A DNA stretch of 17,068 bases from DATFWC01 sp045801465. GTDB lineage: Bacteria; Pseudomonadota; Alphaproteobacteria; Rhizobiales; Xanthobacteraceae. Positions 1 to 6,944 of the stretch are shown piece by piece. The stretch spans positions 1-17,068 of the forward strand of contig JBJMSU010000142.1 in NCBI GenBank assembly GCA_045801465.1. The letters run 5' to 3'. Each line of letters begins with the position of its first letter. Positions within the stretch are counted from its first letter, which is position 1. Made by a program: the position numbers and the translations under genes. The notes below the pieces were generated by a model that was not told where the DNA came from, searched no databases, and saw only the letters and a list, made by a program, of their open reading frames with translations.

Positions 1-204
1 GGCGACAACGAACCCTACGCCGTGCGCGACGAGACCGACTACACCATCCCTGTTCACGGCGAGCAGCGTGGGCTCATGAACACCGGAATCGAAATTCGCC
101 AGGACCTGATCGGGGACCAGGCCGGGCAAAAGCGATGGGCAGATCGGTTGGCGCGGATTCTGCGTGCGATCGAGGCGAGCTTGCGGGCGGAGCGGCTGCT
201 GTAG
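1..204 (+). CDS. N-formylglutamate amidohydrolase family protein, C-terminal fragment
   Basis: The gene enters from the left edge, so only its last 67 codons are visible. They read in frame from base 1 (GDNEPYAVRDETDYTIPVHG...) to a TAG at 202-204. The NEPY segment, the DYTIPVHGE block and the closing IEIRQDLI motif are typical of the C-terminal end of the N-formylglutamate amidohydrolase (HutG-like) family. Members of that family hydrolyse N-formyl amino acids such as N-formylglutamate, a late histidine-degradation intermediate; many Hyphomicrobiales paralogues have no proven substrate. The rest of the catalytic domain lies outside the window, so activity cannot be judged. It converges on the LysE-type gene, with 7 bases between the two stop codons and no room for a separate terminator. 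Confidence 0.82.
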   Translation, partial: GDNEPYAVRDETDYTIPVHGEQRGLMNTGIEIRQDLIGDQAGQKRWADRLARILRAIEASLRAERLL

Positions 205-211
205 CCGCCTC

Positions 212-829
212 TCAACGTGCTCGCACCAAGGCGAGCCAGACGCCGCCGCCGATCATGAAACCGCCGGAGAGGCGCGACAGCAGCCGTGTCCGGCTTGCCG
301 AGAAGAACAGCCGTGCCCGGCCGGCCAGAAGCGCATAGATCGAATCGGTGATCGCGCCCGTGATCATGAAAGTGGCTCCAAGCAACGCCACCTGCGAGAC
401 GTGATCTTTGCTGAGGTCCATGAACTGCGGAATGAAGGCGCCGAAGAACACCAGCACCTTCGGATTGGACAGCAGCACCAGGAAGCCCTGCAGGAAGAAC
501 CCGCCGCGTGGTGGCGGCGGCGGCGCATCGGGATCGACGCCTTTCACTGGAGCGCGGATCAGCCTGATGCCGAGCCACACCAGATACGCCGCGCCCGCAA
601 AGCGCACCCAATTGAACCAGTAGCCCATGGTCGCCATCAGCGAGGTCAGCCCGATCGCGACGATGCCGATCACGATCGCAAGACCCGCCTGGACGCCGGC
701 GATATTGGTCAGCGCCGCGCGGGTGCCATGCCGCAGGCCGTTGGCAATCACCAGCGTGACCACCGGACCCGGCAATAGCGCCAGCGCGATGCAGGCGACG
801 ACAAAAGCCAGATACAGCTGAAGCGACAT
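212..829 (-). CDS. LysE/RhtB-family amino-acid exporter
   Basis: This is a 205-residue polytopic inner-membrane protein of the LysE/RhtB family, which exports amino acids or related small metabolites by proton antiport. Two family hallmarks are visible: LLPGPV in the first membrane segment (about residues 18-23) and LSNPKVLVFFGAFIPQF near the middle. Five to six hydrophobic stretches are present, and the length matches the usual 200-210 residues. A proline run (PPPPPR) sits in the loop before the NPK segment. The frame can be extended to an ATG at 886, but the start at 829 was chosen because family members begin a few residues before the first membrane helix. Neither start has a strong Shine-Dalgarno. 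It is transcribed alone, with repeated ACGTCT elements about 60-95 bases upstream. Substrate unknown. Confidence 0.85.
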   Translation of the reverse strand: MSLQLYLAFVVACIALALLPGPVVTLVIANGLRHGTRAALTNIAGVQAGLAIVIGIVAIGLTSLMATMGYWFNWVRFAGAAYLVWLGIRLIRAPVKGVDPDAPPPPPRGGFFLQGFLVLLSNPKVLVFFGAFIPQFMDLSKDHVSQVALLGATFMITGAITDSIYALLAGRARLFFSASRTRLLSRLSGGFMIGGGVWLALVRAR

Positions 830-887
830 GGACAAGTGGCTCACAAAAACCGTGATGGCGGGGTTTTCCGGGTCTATCCCGCCCATG

Positions 888-924
888 CACGTCTAGCCGG
901 AAACGTCTCAGATAAAAAGACGTG
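888..924. repeat. Triple ACGTCT repeat with inverted copy (operator or weak terminator)
   Basis: CACGTCT (888-894) and ACGTCT (903-908) are followed by the inverted copy AGACGT(G) (918-924). 903-908 and 918-923 form a perfect 6-bp stem with a 9-base loop; 888-894 and 918-924 match over 7 bp. The three copies are about 15 bases apart. The element lies between the stop of the small secreted protein gene and the start of the LysE-type gene, both on the minus strand. It could end transcription of the first (only TT follows the hairpin on that strand) or bind a regulator of the exporter. Confidence 0.35.
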
Positions 925-933
925 GATGGAAAC

Positions 934-1470
934 TCACTGTCCGCTGATCGCGGCGAGCATCCAGCGCGTCATGCCGCTTGAGCCGAGAAATTTCAGCGCG
1001 ACGCCCTGAACGCCCGAGGCGGTGCCGTTGCCCTGCGCCACCGCGACCAGCAGGTCGCAGCGCCGCGACACCGCGATGCCGACGGCTGCGCGCCGCGAGC
1101 GGTCGGCCATGCTGAGTTCGTAGGCCCTGAGGCGGCCACGCATTTCTGCAATACGAAGCGGCTGGCCCGCTTCAACTGGAACGAAACGCTCGCTGATCAA
1201 ATCGAGATCGGCCACGCGATCGACTTCGTCATCATCGGCCACGCCGCTGTCGCAATTGCAAAACCCGATCTTCGGCCGCACATAGATTTCGATCGCCTCG
1301 CCGCAAGCTTTAGTGTCGCAACGGAACGCGCGGCCCGCCGGCCAGCCGTCGCGGGCAAACGGCCAGGCGATCTCGCGCCAGCCCTCCACGTCGGAGGACG
1401 CATGCTGGTTGCCGGCAACGCCGCTCAACATCCCGATCGAAACTGCAAACGCAATCAGCGTTCCGCGCAT
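934..1470 (-). CDS. Small secreted cysteine-containing protein, function unknown
   Basis: The gene encodes 178 residues that I do not recognise. The N-terminus (MRGTLIAFAVSIGMLSGVAG, then NQHASS) looks like a Sec signal peptide of about 20-24 residues, so the mature protein is probably periplasmic. The mature part has five cysteines: FRCDTKACGEA, GFCNCDSG and a later RRCDLL. This would suit disulphides or metal binding. A moderately acidic stretch (SGVADDDEVDRVADLDL) follows the central pair. Its ATG lies 13 bases after the stop of the LVIVD-repeat gene on the same strand, so the two are probably co-transcribed and may act together outside the cytoplasm. There is no catalytic motif I can name. 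The coding call rests on the signal peptide, the intact frame and the operon-like spacing. Confidence 0.72.
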   Translation of the reverse strand: MRGTLIAFAVSIGMLSGVAGNQHASSDVEGWREIAWPFARDGWPAGRAFRCDTKACGEAIEIYVRPKIGFCNCDSGVADDDEVDRVADLDLISERFVPVEAGQPLRIAEMRGRLRAYELSMADRSRRAAVGIAVSRRCDLLVAVAQGNGTASGVQGVALKFLGSSGMTRWMLAAISGQ

Positions 1471-1483
1471 CTCACATGACCCA

Positions 1484-2941
1484 TCACCGCAGGCCGGCCA
1501 CGCCGCGCGCGGCGCCGGTCAACTCCAGAATGTGCAGACCAGTGTTGGCGCGATCGACGATATAGACGTAGCCGCGCTCGTCGGTTTCGACATTGTTGGT
1601 CTGGATCGCGACCTTGCAGCGGTCCTTGCCCTCGATACTGACGCACCGCTTGTCGGTCGCCGCGGTGATCGAGGGAATGAAGTAGCCGACCTCAGTCGGA
1701 TGATAGGGATCGCGAATGTCGAGCGCGCGCACGCCGGCATTGAAGAACGCGATGAACGCGATCTTCTTGTAGTAGACCGGCGCCATGCTCTCGTTGGAGG
1801 AGTGCGCGCCGAACCGCCCTCCCCGCTCGCAGAACGAGCCGCTGGCCTCGGCAACCGTGTAGCTCGAAATCATCATCGGGCGGCTCTCGACGGTGACGTC
1901 GGCGAACCACACCATTTGCCGAGGCTCGTTGCATTCGTTCAGGATCGCCTCGTCGACGATCATCACGATGTCGCGGGAGTTGCCGTCCCTGTCGCGGGCG
2001 AATTCGGCGATCGGCATGCCCTTCATCGGAAACGTCGTATGCGCGCCGTTGAACGCGGACAGATTCAGCCGCGAGATTTCCGGCAAGCGCAGATTATCCG
2101 GCGTCGGCTCTTTCGGTCCGTTGATCAGTTTGTCGCGATCGACGATCTGCAAGATGCCGCCCTTGTTGGTGCCATATCCGAAATAGACCCGGTTGGCTTC
2201 GGGGCCAACCGAGATCGGCCCGTGCAATTCGGTCGGCACCGCGCCGGTTGCGCCGGGCTCCTGGCCGGGAAGGCCGAAATCCCTGATCTTGAGCGGATGC
2301 GCGGGATCGCTGAGATCGTAGACTTGCGTCATGCGGCGGGTGCGCCAGTCCGGCGCGCCGGACACCAGAAAGGCGATGCCGGTGTCACATTCCCACCAAC
2401 TCTTGTGCGTGTCCTTTAGCCCGCCGAGCCGCGTGATCAGAACAGGATTGGCGGGCTCTGCGACGTTCCAGATTTCATGCGCCTCGCTGCCGAAGGTGCG
2501 CAGCATATAAACCGCATTGCGGTCACCCTTGGGCAGTGCCTTGCCGTCACAGACACGCACCATCTGCGCGCCGCCGCCTTCATATTTTCCCTCTTGGCCC
2601 GGGATATGGCGCAGGTATTGCGGATGCGCCGGATCGGTAACGTCGAGGATCGAGGTGCCGTTCGGTTCGGCCTTCCCGGTGATTGGATTGATGGGAGCGG
2701 GAACGGCATCGGTGCCGCCGTGATGTCCGATATAGGCGATCCAGCGGTCGCCCTGATGATGGATGGTCGGCTGATAGGCGCTGCGCGCCTGCAGGTCGTT
2801 GTAGCCGACGAGGCGCATGTTCTTGGCTTCCGGCGGATCGCCTACCTTTTGCGACTGCGCCGCCGCCGGGGCGATCATCATCGCGCCCGCAACCGCAACC
2901 ACGCAGCCGGTCTTGTGGCCCACAGCCTTGTTGTCCTTCAT
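1484..2941 (-). CDS. Secreted LVIVD-repeat (beta-propeller-like) protein
   Basis: The product has 485 residues with a Sec-type signal (GCVVAVAGAMMIAPAAAQS, roughly residues 12-30). The mature protein carries spaced copies of an LVIVD-type repeat, a short strand followed by D-x-x-DPxxP: LDVTDPAHP (about 99-107), WNVAEPANP (158-166), YDLSDPAHP (208-216) and LDIRDPYHP (407-415). Less regular strands such as ILQIVDRD and VYIVDRA lie between them. Such repeats usually build a propeller-like surface protein. Relatives are common in Bradyrhizobium and annotated only as LVIVD repeat-containing or hypothetical; no enzyme activity is established. The start has a strong GGGAGGA box 5-7 bases upstream of the ATG. 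It is probably co-transcribed with the small Cys-containing protein downstream. It may also be read through from the catabolic genes, whose last stop is 86 bases upstream. Confidence 0.82.
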   Translation of the reverse strand: MKDNKAVGHKTGCVVAVAGAMMIAPAAAQSQKVGDPPEAKNMRLVGYNDLQARSAYQPTIHHQGDRWIAYIGHHGGTDAVPAPINPITGKAEPNGTSILDVTDPAHPQYLRHIPGQEGKYEGGGAQMVRVCDGKALPKGDRNAVYMLRTFGSEAHEIWNVAEPANPVLITRLGGLKDTHKSWWECDTGIAFLVSGAPDWRTRRMTQVYDLSDPAHPLKIRDFGLPGQEPGATGAVPTELHGPISVGPEANRVYFGYGTNKGGILQIVDRDKLINGPKEPTPDNLRLPEISRLNLSAFNGAHTTFPMKGMPIAEFARDRDGNSRDIVMIVDEAILNECNEPRQMVWFADVTVESRPMMISSYTVAEASGSFCERGGRFGAHSSNESMAPVYYKKIAFIAFFNAGVRALDIRDPYHPTEVGYFIPSITAATDKRCVSIEGKDRCKVAIQTNNVETDERGYVYIVDRANTGLHILELTGAARGVAGLR

Positions 2942-3027
2942 GACAGTCCTCCCTGATCACCGCCTATCCGCCGACATGCCGGCAGGATAGCAACTGTCAG
3001 CCGTGTTGGGCAGTCGGTCGAGGGGGA

Positions 3028-4068
3028 TCAGTACGCAGCGGAGAGCAGCGCTGCGGCATCGGTGTCCGCCACCGGCCGCGGATGCTTGATGCCCAAAGCG
3101 GCGATCGCCGCCGCCACCTCGGGAATTCTCGCCTTGTCGAAACCGACCTCGCGCAGCCGCTGCGGAATCGGCAGCGCTTGCAGCAAGCCGGCGAGCGCAG
3201 CCGCCGGATCGTCGGCACTGAATGCGCGGGCGAGACGGGCACGAGCCTCCGCCGCCGCCACCAGATTGAAGCGGGTCACATGCGGCAGGATGATTGCGTG
3301 GGTCTCGGCGTGCGGCAGCCCGAGCCCGCCCAGCACGTGGGCGAGCTTATGGTGCAGCCCGGTGCCGGTCGTCAGCACCGTACCGGCGAGCCAGGCCGCA
3401 ACCAGGCACTCGCCGCGCGCATCGCGATCGTCGGGCGCGGCAACCACTCGCTTGAGATGCACGGCCCAGCGCGCGAGCGCATCGGCCGCCAGCGCGACGG
3501 TGAACGGCGTGCGCTCGGCAACCCATAAGCTTTCGACGCAATGGGCGATCGCATTCATTCCGCTCGCCGCGCTCACTGCCGGCGGCAAGCCCATGGTGAG
3601 CTCGGGATCGTAAATAACAGTACTCGGCAGGACGCGCGGATCGCGCCCGGTGATCTTGCGTTCGCTTTCCGTCGTCCCCCAGATCGGCGTCGCCTCGGAG
3701 CCCGAATAGGTCGTCGGCACCGCCACGATGCGCAGCCCGGTGGCGAGCGCGATGGCCTTGCCCAGACCGATGGCAGCGCCGCCGCCGACCGCCACCAAGC
3801 CGTCGGCCCGGTTGTCCTGCGCGGCTTTCACGCCTGCCTCGGCGACGGCTTTTGGCACGTGCACGACCGCCTCCGCATGCAGGCCGGCGGCGCGCGCACC
3901 GAGCAATGTGACGATCCGGGCACCCAGACGCGCACCGCTGCCCGGAGTGGCGACCACCAGCGCGCGTTCGAAGCCGAGATGCGCCGCCTCCTCGGCCACG
4001 CGATCCACCGCGCCGGGCGCGAATACCACGCGCTGCGGCGTCACGTCGTGGACGAACGGCGGGATCAT
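3028..4068 (-). CDS. Maleylacetate reductase-like iron-ADH family enzyme
   Basis: The gene encodes 346 residues of the iron-containing alcohol dehydrogenase superfamily, closest in pattern to maleylacetate reductases, which reduce maleylacetate to 3-oxoadipate with NAD(P)H. Visible markers are the nucleotide-binding GGGAAIGLGKA (95-105), PTTYSGSEATPIWG (118-131), the TGRDPRVLPSTVIYDPELT block (140-158) and SGMNAIAHCVE (169-179). The position that is a metal-binding Asp in FucO-type alcohol dehydrogenases is Asn172 here, as in maleylacetate reductases. His176, His239/240, His244, His253 and His257 remain. The ATG at 4068 starts the conserved N-terminus but lacks a clear ribosome binding site. 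It lies 170 bases downstream of the dioxygenase, separated by a palindrome-rich stretch. No hydroxyquinol dioxygenase is nearby to supply maleylacetate, so the substrate may differ. Confidence 0.82.
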   Translation of the reverse strand: MIPPFVHDVTPQRVVFAPGAVDRVAEEAAHLGFERALVVATPGSGARLGARIVTLLGARAAGLHAEAVVHVPKAVAEAGVKAAQDNRADGLVAVGGGAAIGLGKAIALATGLRIVAVPTTYSGSEATPIWGTTESERKITGRDPRVLPSTVIYDPELTMGLPPAVSAASGMNAIAHCVESLWVAERTPFTVALAADALARWAVHLKRVVAAPDDRDARGECLVAAWLAGTVLTTGTGLHHKLAHVLGGLGLPHAETHAIILPHVTRFNLVAAAEARARLARAFSADDPAAALAGLLQALPIPQRLREVGFDKARIPEVAAAIAALGIKHPRPVADTDAAALLSAAY

Positions 4069-4128
4069 ACGCCGCGAGCCCCGGACGCGGCGCAGCGCGA
4101 AGCGGGAGCGGACTGGTACGCTGCTGAT

Positions 4129-4223
4129 CCGGGGCCCCGGTTCATTTCAGCACACCGGGGTCCCGCGGGTCTGCAGCGCAGCACTCGTGCTCTGCTGCCC
4201 CTCGCGGCCGCTGTGGCGGCCGC
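4129..4223. repeat. Palindrome-rich intergenic element with three successive hairpins
   Basis: This stretch lies between the dioxygenase stop and the maleylacetate-reductase-like start. The first hairpin pairs 4130-4140 with 4155-4165: 11 bp including one G-T, 14-base loop. The second is imperfect, with AGCAC/GTGCT at 4180-4191 and GCAG/CTGC further out. The third has two copies of GCGGCCGC (4204-4211 and 4216-4223) around a TGTG loop. Three hairpins in 95 bases resemble the short palindromic mosaic elements dispersed between genes in Bradyrhizobium-like genomes. They may stabilise or end the dioxygenase message. There is no T-run typical of an intrinsic terminator. Confidence 0.5.
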
Positions 4224-4238
4224 TCGCCCGGGACAAGC

Positions 4239-5312
4239 TCAATTGCCTTCGCGCCAGATGCCGAGGCTCTCCTGCATCGGCCGGTCGGAAATCGAGAACA
4301 GCACGGATTCTTTGGGCGCGGTGTGCGCGTAGCGCGTCCATGGCGGCACGACGAACACGTCGTTCGGCCCCCATTCCAGCACCTCGTCGCCGGCCTTGGT
4401 GGTGCCGCCGCCTTCGGCGCAGACGAAGATCGTCCCGTCGGTCGAACGGTAGGGCTCGCCCTTGAAGCCCTTGGGCAGGAGCGACAGATGCGCCCCCATG
4501 GTCGGCAGAGCCCAGCTGCCGGTGAGCGGGTTGACGTAGCGCACGCGCGCGCCGTGAGACTTGTCGATGTCGCCGGCCTTCTTCAGCCGTTCCAGGATCG
4601 GGCGGGTGCGGGCATACGTGTAGTTGATCACCGGGCTGCGTTTGAGATGCACCGGCGCGCCGTCGGGGAGCACGCCCGAGCCGTAGAATTCCAGCGAGTC
4701 GCCGTCCTGGCGCGAGGTGTTCTGCATCGCGTCGTCGAAGTGCTCGGCAAACGATGCCTCGAAATGGTTGACGGTGGGCATGTCGAGCACGTCGAGCCAC
4801 AGCATCGGCTTGTCGGACGTGTTGCCGTGGTCGTGCGGGGCCCAGTTGGGCGTCAGGATGAAGTCGCCCGGCGACATCATGGATTTCTCGCCTTCGACCG
4901 CCGTGTAGGCGCCCTCGCCATCGAGGACGAAGCGGATCGCCGACGACACGTGGCGATGGGCCGGCGCGACCTCGCCCGGCAGGATCAGCTGGATGCCGGC
5001 GAACAGCGAGTTGGTGATGCGCGATTTTCCGCGCAGCGCCGGATTCTCCAGCACCAGGACGCGACGCTCGGCTTCATCGGCGGTGATCACCTCGCCGGCT
5101 TCCAGGACCAGTTGCTTGGCGTCCTTGAATTTCCACAGCGCCGGCACGCATTGGGTCTTCGGCTCCTTGGTGACGAGGCCTTTGAGGACCTCCCACAACG
5201 GGGCCATGTCGTACTTGGAGATCTTGTCGTAGTAGGCCTCGCGCGCGGTCTGCAGGTTGTGCTTGGGATCGGGCCCAGTGCTGGCCTGCTTGGTGGTCGT
5301 TGCGACCGACAT
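4239..5312 (-). CDS. Bicupin ring-cleavage dioxygenase (gentisate/salicylate 1,2-dioxygenase type)
   Basis: The product is 357 residues, the usual length for cytoplasmic Fe(II) gentisate 1,2-dioxygenases and their salicylate, 1-hydroxy-2-naphthoate and 5-nitrosalicylate relatives. These split the ring between carboxyl- and hydroxyl-bearing carbons using O2. The N-terminal cupin carries LPGEVAPAHRH (111-121) and LTPNWAPHDHGN (153-164). His119, His121 and His160 would be the iron ligands, at the same numbers I recall for salicylate 1,2-dioxygenase. Arg83, Gly106, Gln108, Arg127, His162 and Asp174, which line the pocket in that family, also appear conserved; residue 104 is Phe. The second cupin spans about 265-345. 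An AGGAGG box precedes the ATG and a candidate promoter lies just upstream. Gentisate is the default substrate guess; sequence alone does not settle it. Confidence 0.87.
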   Translation of the reverse strand: MSVATTTKQASTGPDPKHNLQTAREAYYDKISKYDMAPLWEVLKGLVTKEPKTQCVPALWKFKDAKQLVLEAGEVITADEAERRVLVLENPALRGKSRITNSLFAGIQLILPGEVAPAHRHVSSAIRFVLDGEGAYTAVEGEKSMMSPGDFILTPNWAPHDHGNTSDKPMLWLDVLDMPTVNHFEASFAEHFDDAMQNTSRQDGDSLEFYGSGVLPDGAPVHLKRSPVINYTYARTRPILERLKKAGDIDKSHGARVRYVNPLTGSWALPTMGAHLSLLPKGFKGEPYRSTDGTIFVCAEGGGTTKAGDEVLEWGPNDVFVVPPWTRYAHTAPKESVLFSISDRPMQESLGIWREGN

Positions 5313-5351
5313 GACGTTCCTCCTGTCCGGTGCCGGGACAATGTTATGCGG

Positions 5352-5380
5352 AATATAGTGGAGCCCATGAGGGGCCGCAA
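5352..5380 (-). promoter_or_regulatory. Candidate sigma-70 promoter of the bicupin dioxygenase gene
   Basis: Read on the minus strand, TTGCGG (5380-5375) is followed after exactly 17 bases by TATATT (5357-5352), about 40 bases before the dioxygenase ATG. An inverted repeat GGGGC-N7-GCCCC (5371-5375 and 5383-5387) spans the -35 region and could be an operator. The -35 box is poor against TTGACA (3 of 6) and the -10 box is good (5 of 6). If real, the dioxygenase can be expressed independently of the upstream SDR gene. Confidence 0.4.
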
Positions 5381-5424
5381 ACGCCCCAAGCGACGGCCAG
5401 ATATGCGGATTTGCCGCCGATCGG

Positions 5425-6192
5425 CTAGGTGTTCACGTTGCCGCCGTCCACCGCGATGGTCTGGCCGGTGACGAAATCGCTGTCGGCCGAGGCGAGGAAG
5501 ATCAGCGCGCCGAGCAGGTCCTGCGGGTGCTCGTCGCGGTGGAGCGCGCGCGAAGCCACGGCACGGTCGCGGGCCGTCTGCACATGGCCGGGGTTCTGCG
5601 CCACCACGGTGTCGCTCAAGGTGAAGCCCGGCGCGAGCGTGTTCACCCGGATGCCATGCTCGCCGAGCTCGCGCGAGAGCGCGCGCGTCATGGCCATGAT
5701 GCCGCCTTTGGAGGTGACATAGTGCAGGAACCAGGGAATGCCGCGAAACGCCGTGCCGGACCCGATGTTGATGATCTTGCCGTAACCTTGCGCCGTCATG
5801 TGCGGCACGACGTGCTTCACCATCAGGAACGGCCCGCGCAGATTGACCGCCATGACCCGGTCCCACACGTCGACCTCGATCTCGGTGCACTTCTGCTCGG
5901 GCAGCGGCGCGAACAGCGCCGCATTGTTCACCAGCACGTCGATCTTGCCGAAGCGTTCGATCGTCTCGGCCACCAGCCGCTCGACGGCGCCTTCCTGGCT
6001 CACGTCGGCGATGACGCTCGTCACCGAGTTGGCGCCGTGCCGGGCGGCAAGCTCGGCCGCAAGCTCGGTGCCGTCCGCGATATCGCCGATCATCACGCGG
6101 GCGCCTTCGGCGGCGAGCGCCTGCGTATAATGAGCCCCGATGCCCTTCGCCCCGCCGGTGACGATGACGGCGCGTCCATCTAGTCGTGCCAT
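5425..6192 (-). CDS. Short-chain dehydrogenase/reductase (classical SDR, NAD-type)
   Basis: This 255-residue classical SDR has the Rossmann motif TGGAKGIG (12-19), NNAA (89-92) and structural Asn117. The catalytic Ser145, Tyr158 and Lys162 (YVTSK) are in the normal spacing. Asp37 at the end of the second strand suggests NAD(H) rather than NADP(H). The C-terminal GQTIAVDGG block is typical. Such enzymes oxidise or reduce an alcohol/ketone or a ring dihydrodiol; the exact substrate cannot be read from the sequence. It is the first gene of the leftward catabolic set, 112 bases upstream of the bicupin dioxygenase. It diverges from the SnoaL-like gene across only 69 bases, so the two starts probably share a control region. 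Its ribosome binding site is weak (GGGG about 10 bases before the ATG). Confidence 0.88.
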   Translation of the reverse strand: MARLDGRAVIVTGGAKGIGAHYTQALAAEGARVMIGDIADGTELAAELAARHGANSVTSVIADVSQEGAVERLVAETIERFGKIDVLVNNAALFAPLPEQKCTEIEVDVWDRVMAVNLRGPFLMVKHVVPHMTAQGYGKIINIGSGTAFRGIPWFLHYVTSKGGIMAMTRALSRELGEHGIRVNTLAPGFTLSDTVVAQNPGHVQTARDRAVASRALHRDEHPQDLLGALIFLASADSDFVTGQTIAVDGGNVNT

Positions 6193-6261
6193 GAAATCGA
6201 GCCCCGTTCAGTCAGTCGACGAACGTAGCCGGCGCTGCCGGGCATCAACAAGGAGCACCCG
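6193..6261. promoter_or_regulatory. Short divergent control region between SDR and SnoaL-like genes
   Basis: Only 69 bases separate the two oppositely directed ATGs, so both promoters must overlap here or within the coding ends. AAGGAG (6250-6255) is a good ribosome binding site for the rightward gene. I could not identify a convincing -35/-10 pair on either strand. Confidence 0.4.
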
Positions 6262-6861
6262 ATGGAACCTGGAGCCGCCGACCGCGCCAGCATCCGCGAG
6301 CTGATCGAGAACTGGGCGCTGTGGCGCGATGCCGGGATGTGGGATCGGCTGCGCACCGTCTGGCACGCGGACGGGTGGATGATGGCGACCTGGTTCCAGG
6401 GCAGCGCCGACGACTTCATCAAGGCGAGCCGGGACAGTTTCGCTCGCGGTGTGCGGGCTCAGCACAATCTCGGCGGCATGACGATCGACGTTGCGGGCCA
6501 CCGCGCGGTCGCGCAGACCAAGATGGCGATCCTGCACCGTGCGCCGGTCGAAGGCGTGGTGTGCGATTTCACCTGCATCGGCCGCTTTTACGATTTCTTC
6601 GAGAAGCGGGATGGCCGCTGGGGTCTCGTGCTGCGTCAGCCGATCTACGAGAAAGACCGGCTCGACCCCGTCGACCCGGCGGCACGCCCGAAGCTCGATA
6701 ACAACCTGCTGATGCGCTTTCCCGAAGGCTACCGCCACCTGGCCTATTTGCAGACCCGGCACGGCTTCAACGTGAAACCGGACATGCCCGGGATCGACGG
6801 CCCCGAGCTCGACGCGCTCTACCGGCGCGGCGCCGCATGGCTCGCGGGCGAGCCGCTGTGA
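6262..6861 (+). CDS. SnoaL-like/NTF2-fold protein
   Basis: The gene encodes 199 residues whose N-terminal two thirds fit the SnoaL-like (NTF2 superfamily) domain. The opening helix reads RASIRELIENWALWRDAGMWDRL and leads into VWHADGWMM. Strands rich in aromatic residues follow, including CDFTCIGRFYDFFEKRDGRW and LVLRQPIYEKDR. This cone-shaped fold serves isomerases, cyclases, dehydratases and binding proteins, so the name does not fix a reaction. Beyond about residue 140 there is an extra tail (KLDNNLLMRFPEGYRHLAYLQ) that is long for a minimal SnoaL domain. An AAGGAG box lies 6 bases before the ATG. Its divergent position next to the SDR suggests a role in the same catabolic region, by inference. 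It is followed by a long gap with a strong hairpin. Confidence 0.78.
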   Translation: MEPGAADRASIRELIENWALWRDAGMWDRLRTVWHADGWMMATWFQGSADDFIKASRDSFARGVRAQHNLGGMTIDVAGHRAVAQTKMAILHRAPVEGVVCDFTCIGRFYDFFEKRDGRWGLVLRQPIYEKDRLDPVDPAARPKLDNNLLMRFPEGYRHLAYLQTRHGFNVKPDMPGIDGPELDALYRRGAAWLAGEPL

Positions 6862-6916
6862 GGCTTGCACTGCAAAAGCTCCGAGCTTCGATGGTACTGT
6901 TTATTCCCGGTACACA

Positions 6917-6944
6917 TGAGGCCGTTGCCAATTCAACGGCCTCA
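6917..6944. terminator. Perfect 11-bp hairpin, candidate terminator of the SnoaL-like gene
   Basis: TGAGGCCGTTG (6917-6927) and CAACGGCCTCA (6934-6944) are perfect inverted repeats around the 6-base loop CCAATT, starting 56 bases after the stop of the SnoaL-like gene. No T-run follows on either strand, so it is not a textbook intrinsic terminator. It could stabilise the 3' end or act with Rho. Confidence 0.45.

Noticed and set aside
54..890. 278-codon minus-strand open frame overlapping the LysE-type gene
   Set aside because: Out of frame with the LysE-type protein, no membrane pattern, and it runs into the amidohydrolase gene on the other strand.
1313..2419. 368-codon plus-strand open frame
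   Set aside because: It is a shadow of the LVIVD-repeat gene; low-complexity Arg/Asp/Val-rich translation without motifs.
4323..5471. 382-codon plus-strand open frame
   Set aside because: It is antisense to the bicupin dioxygenase, whose metal ligands and ribosome binding site are clear.
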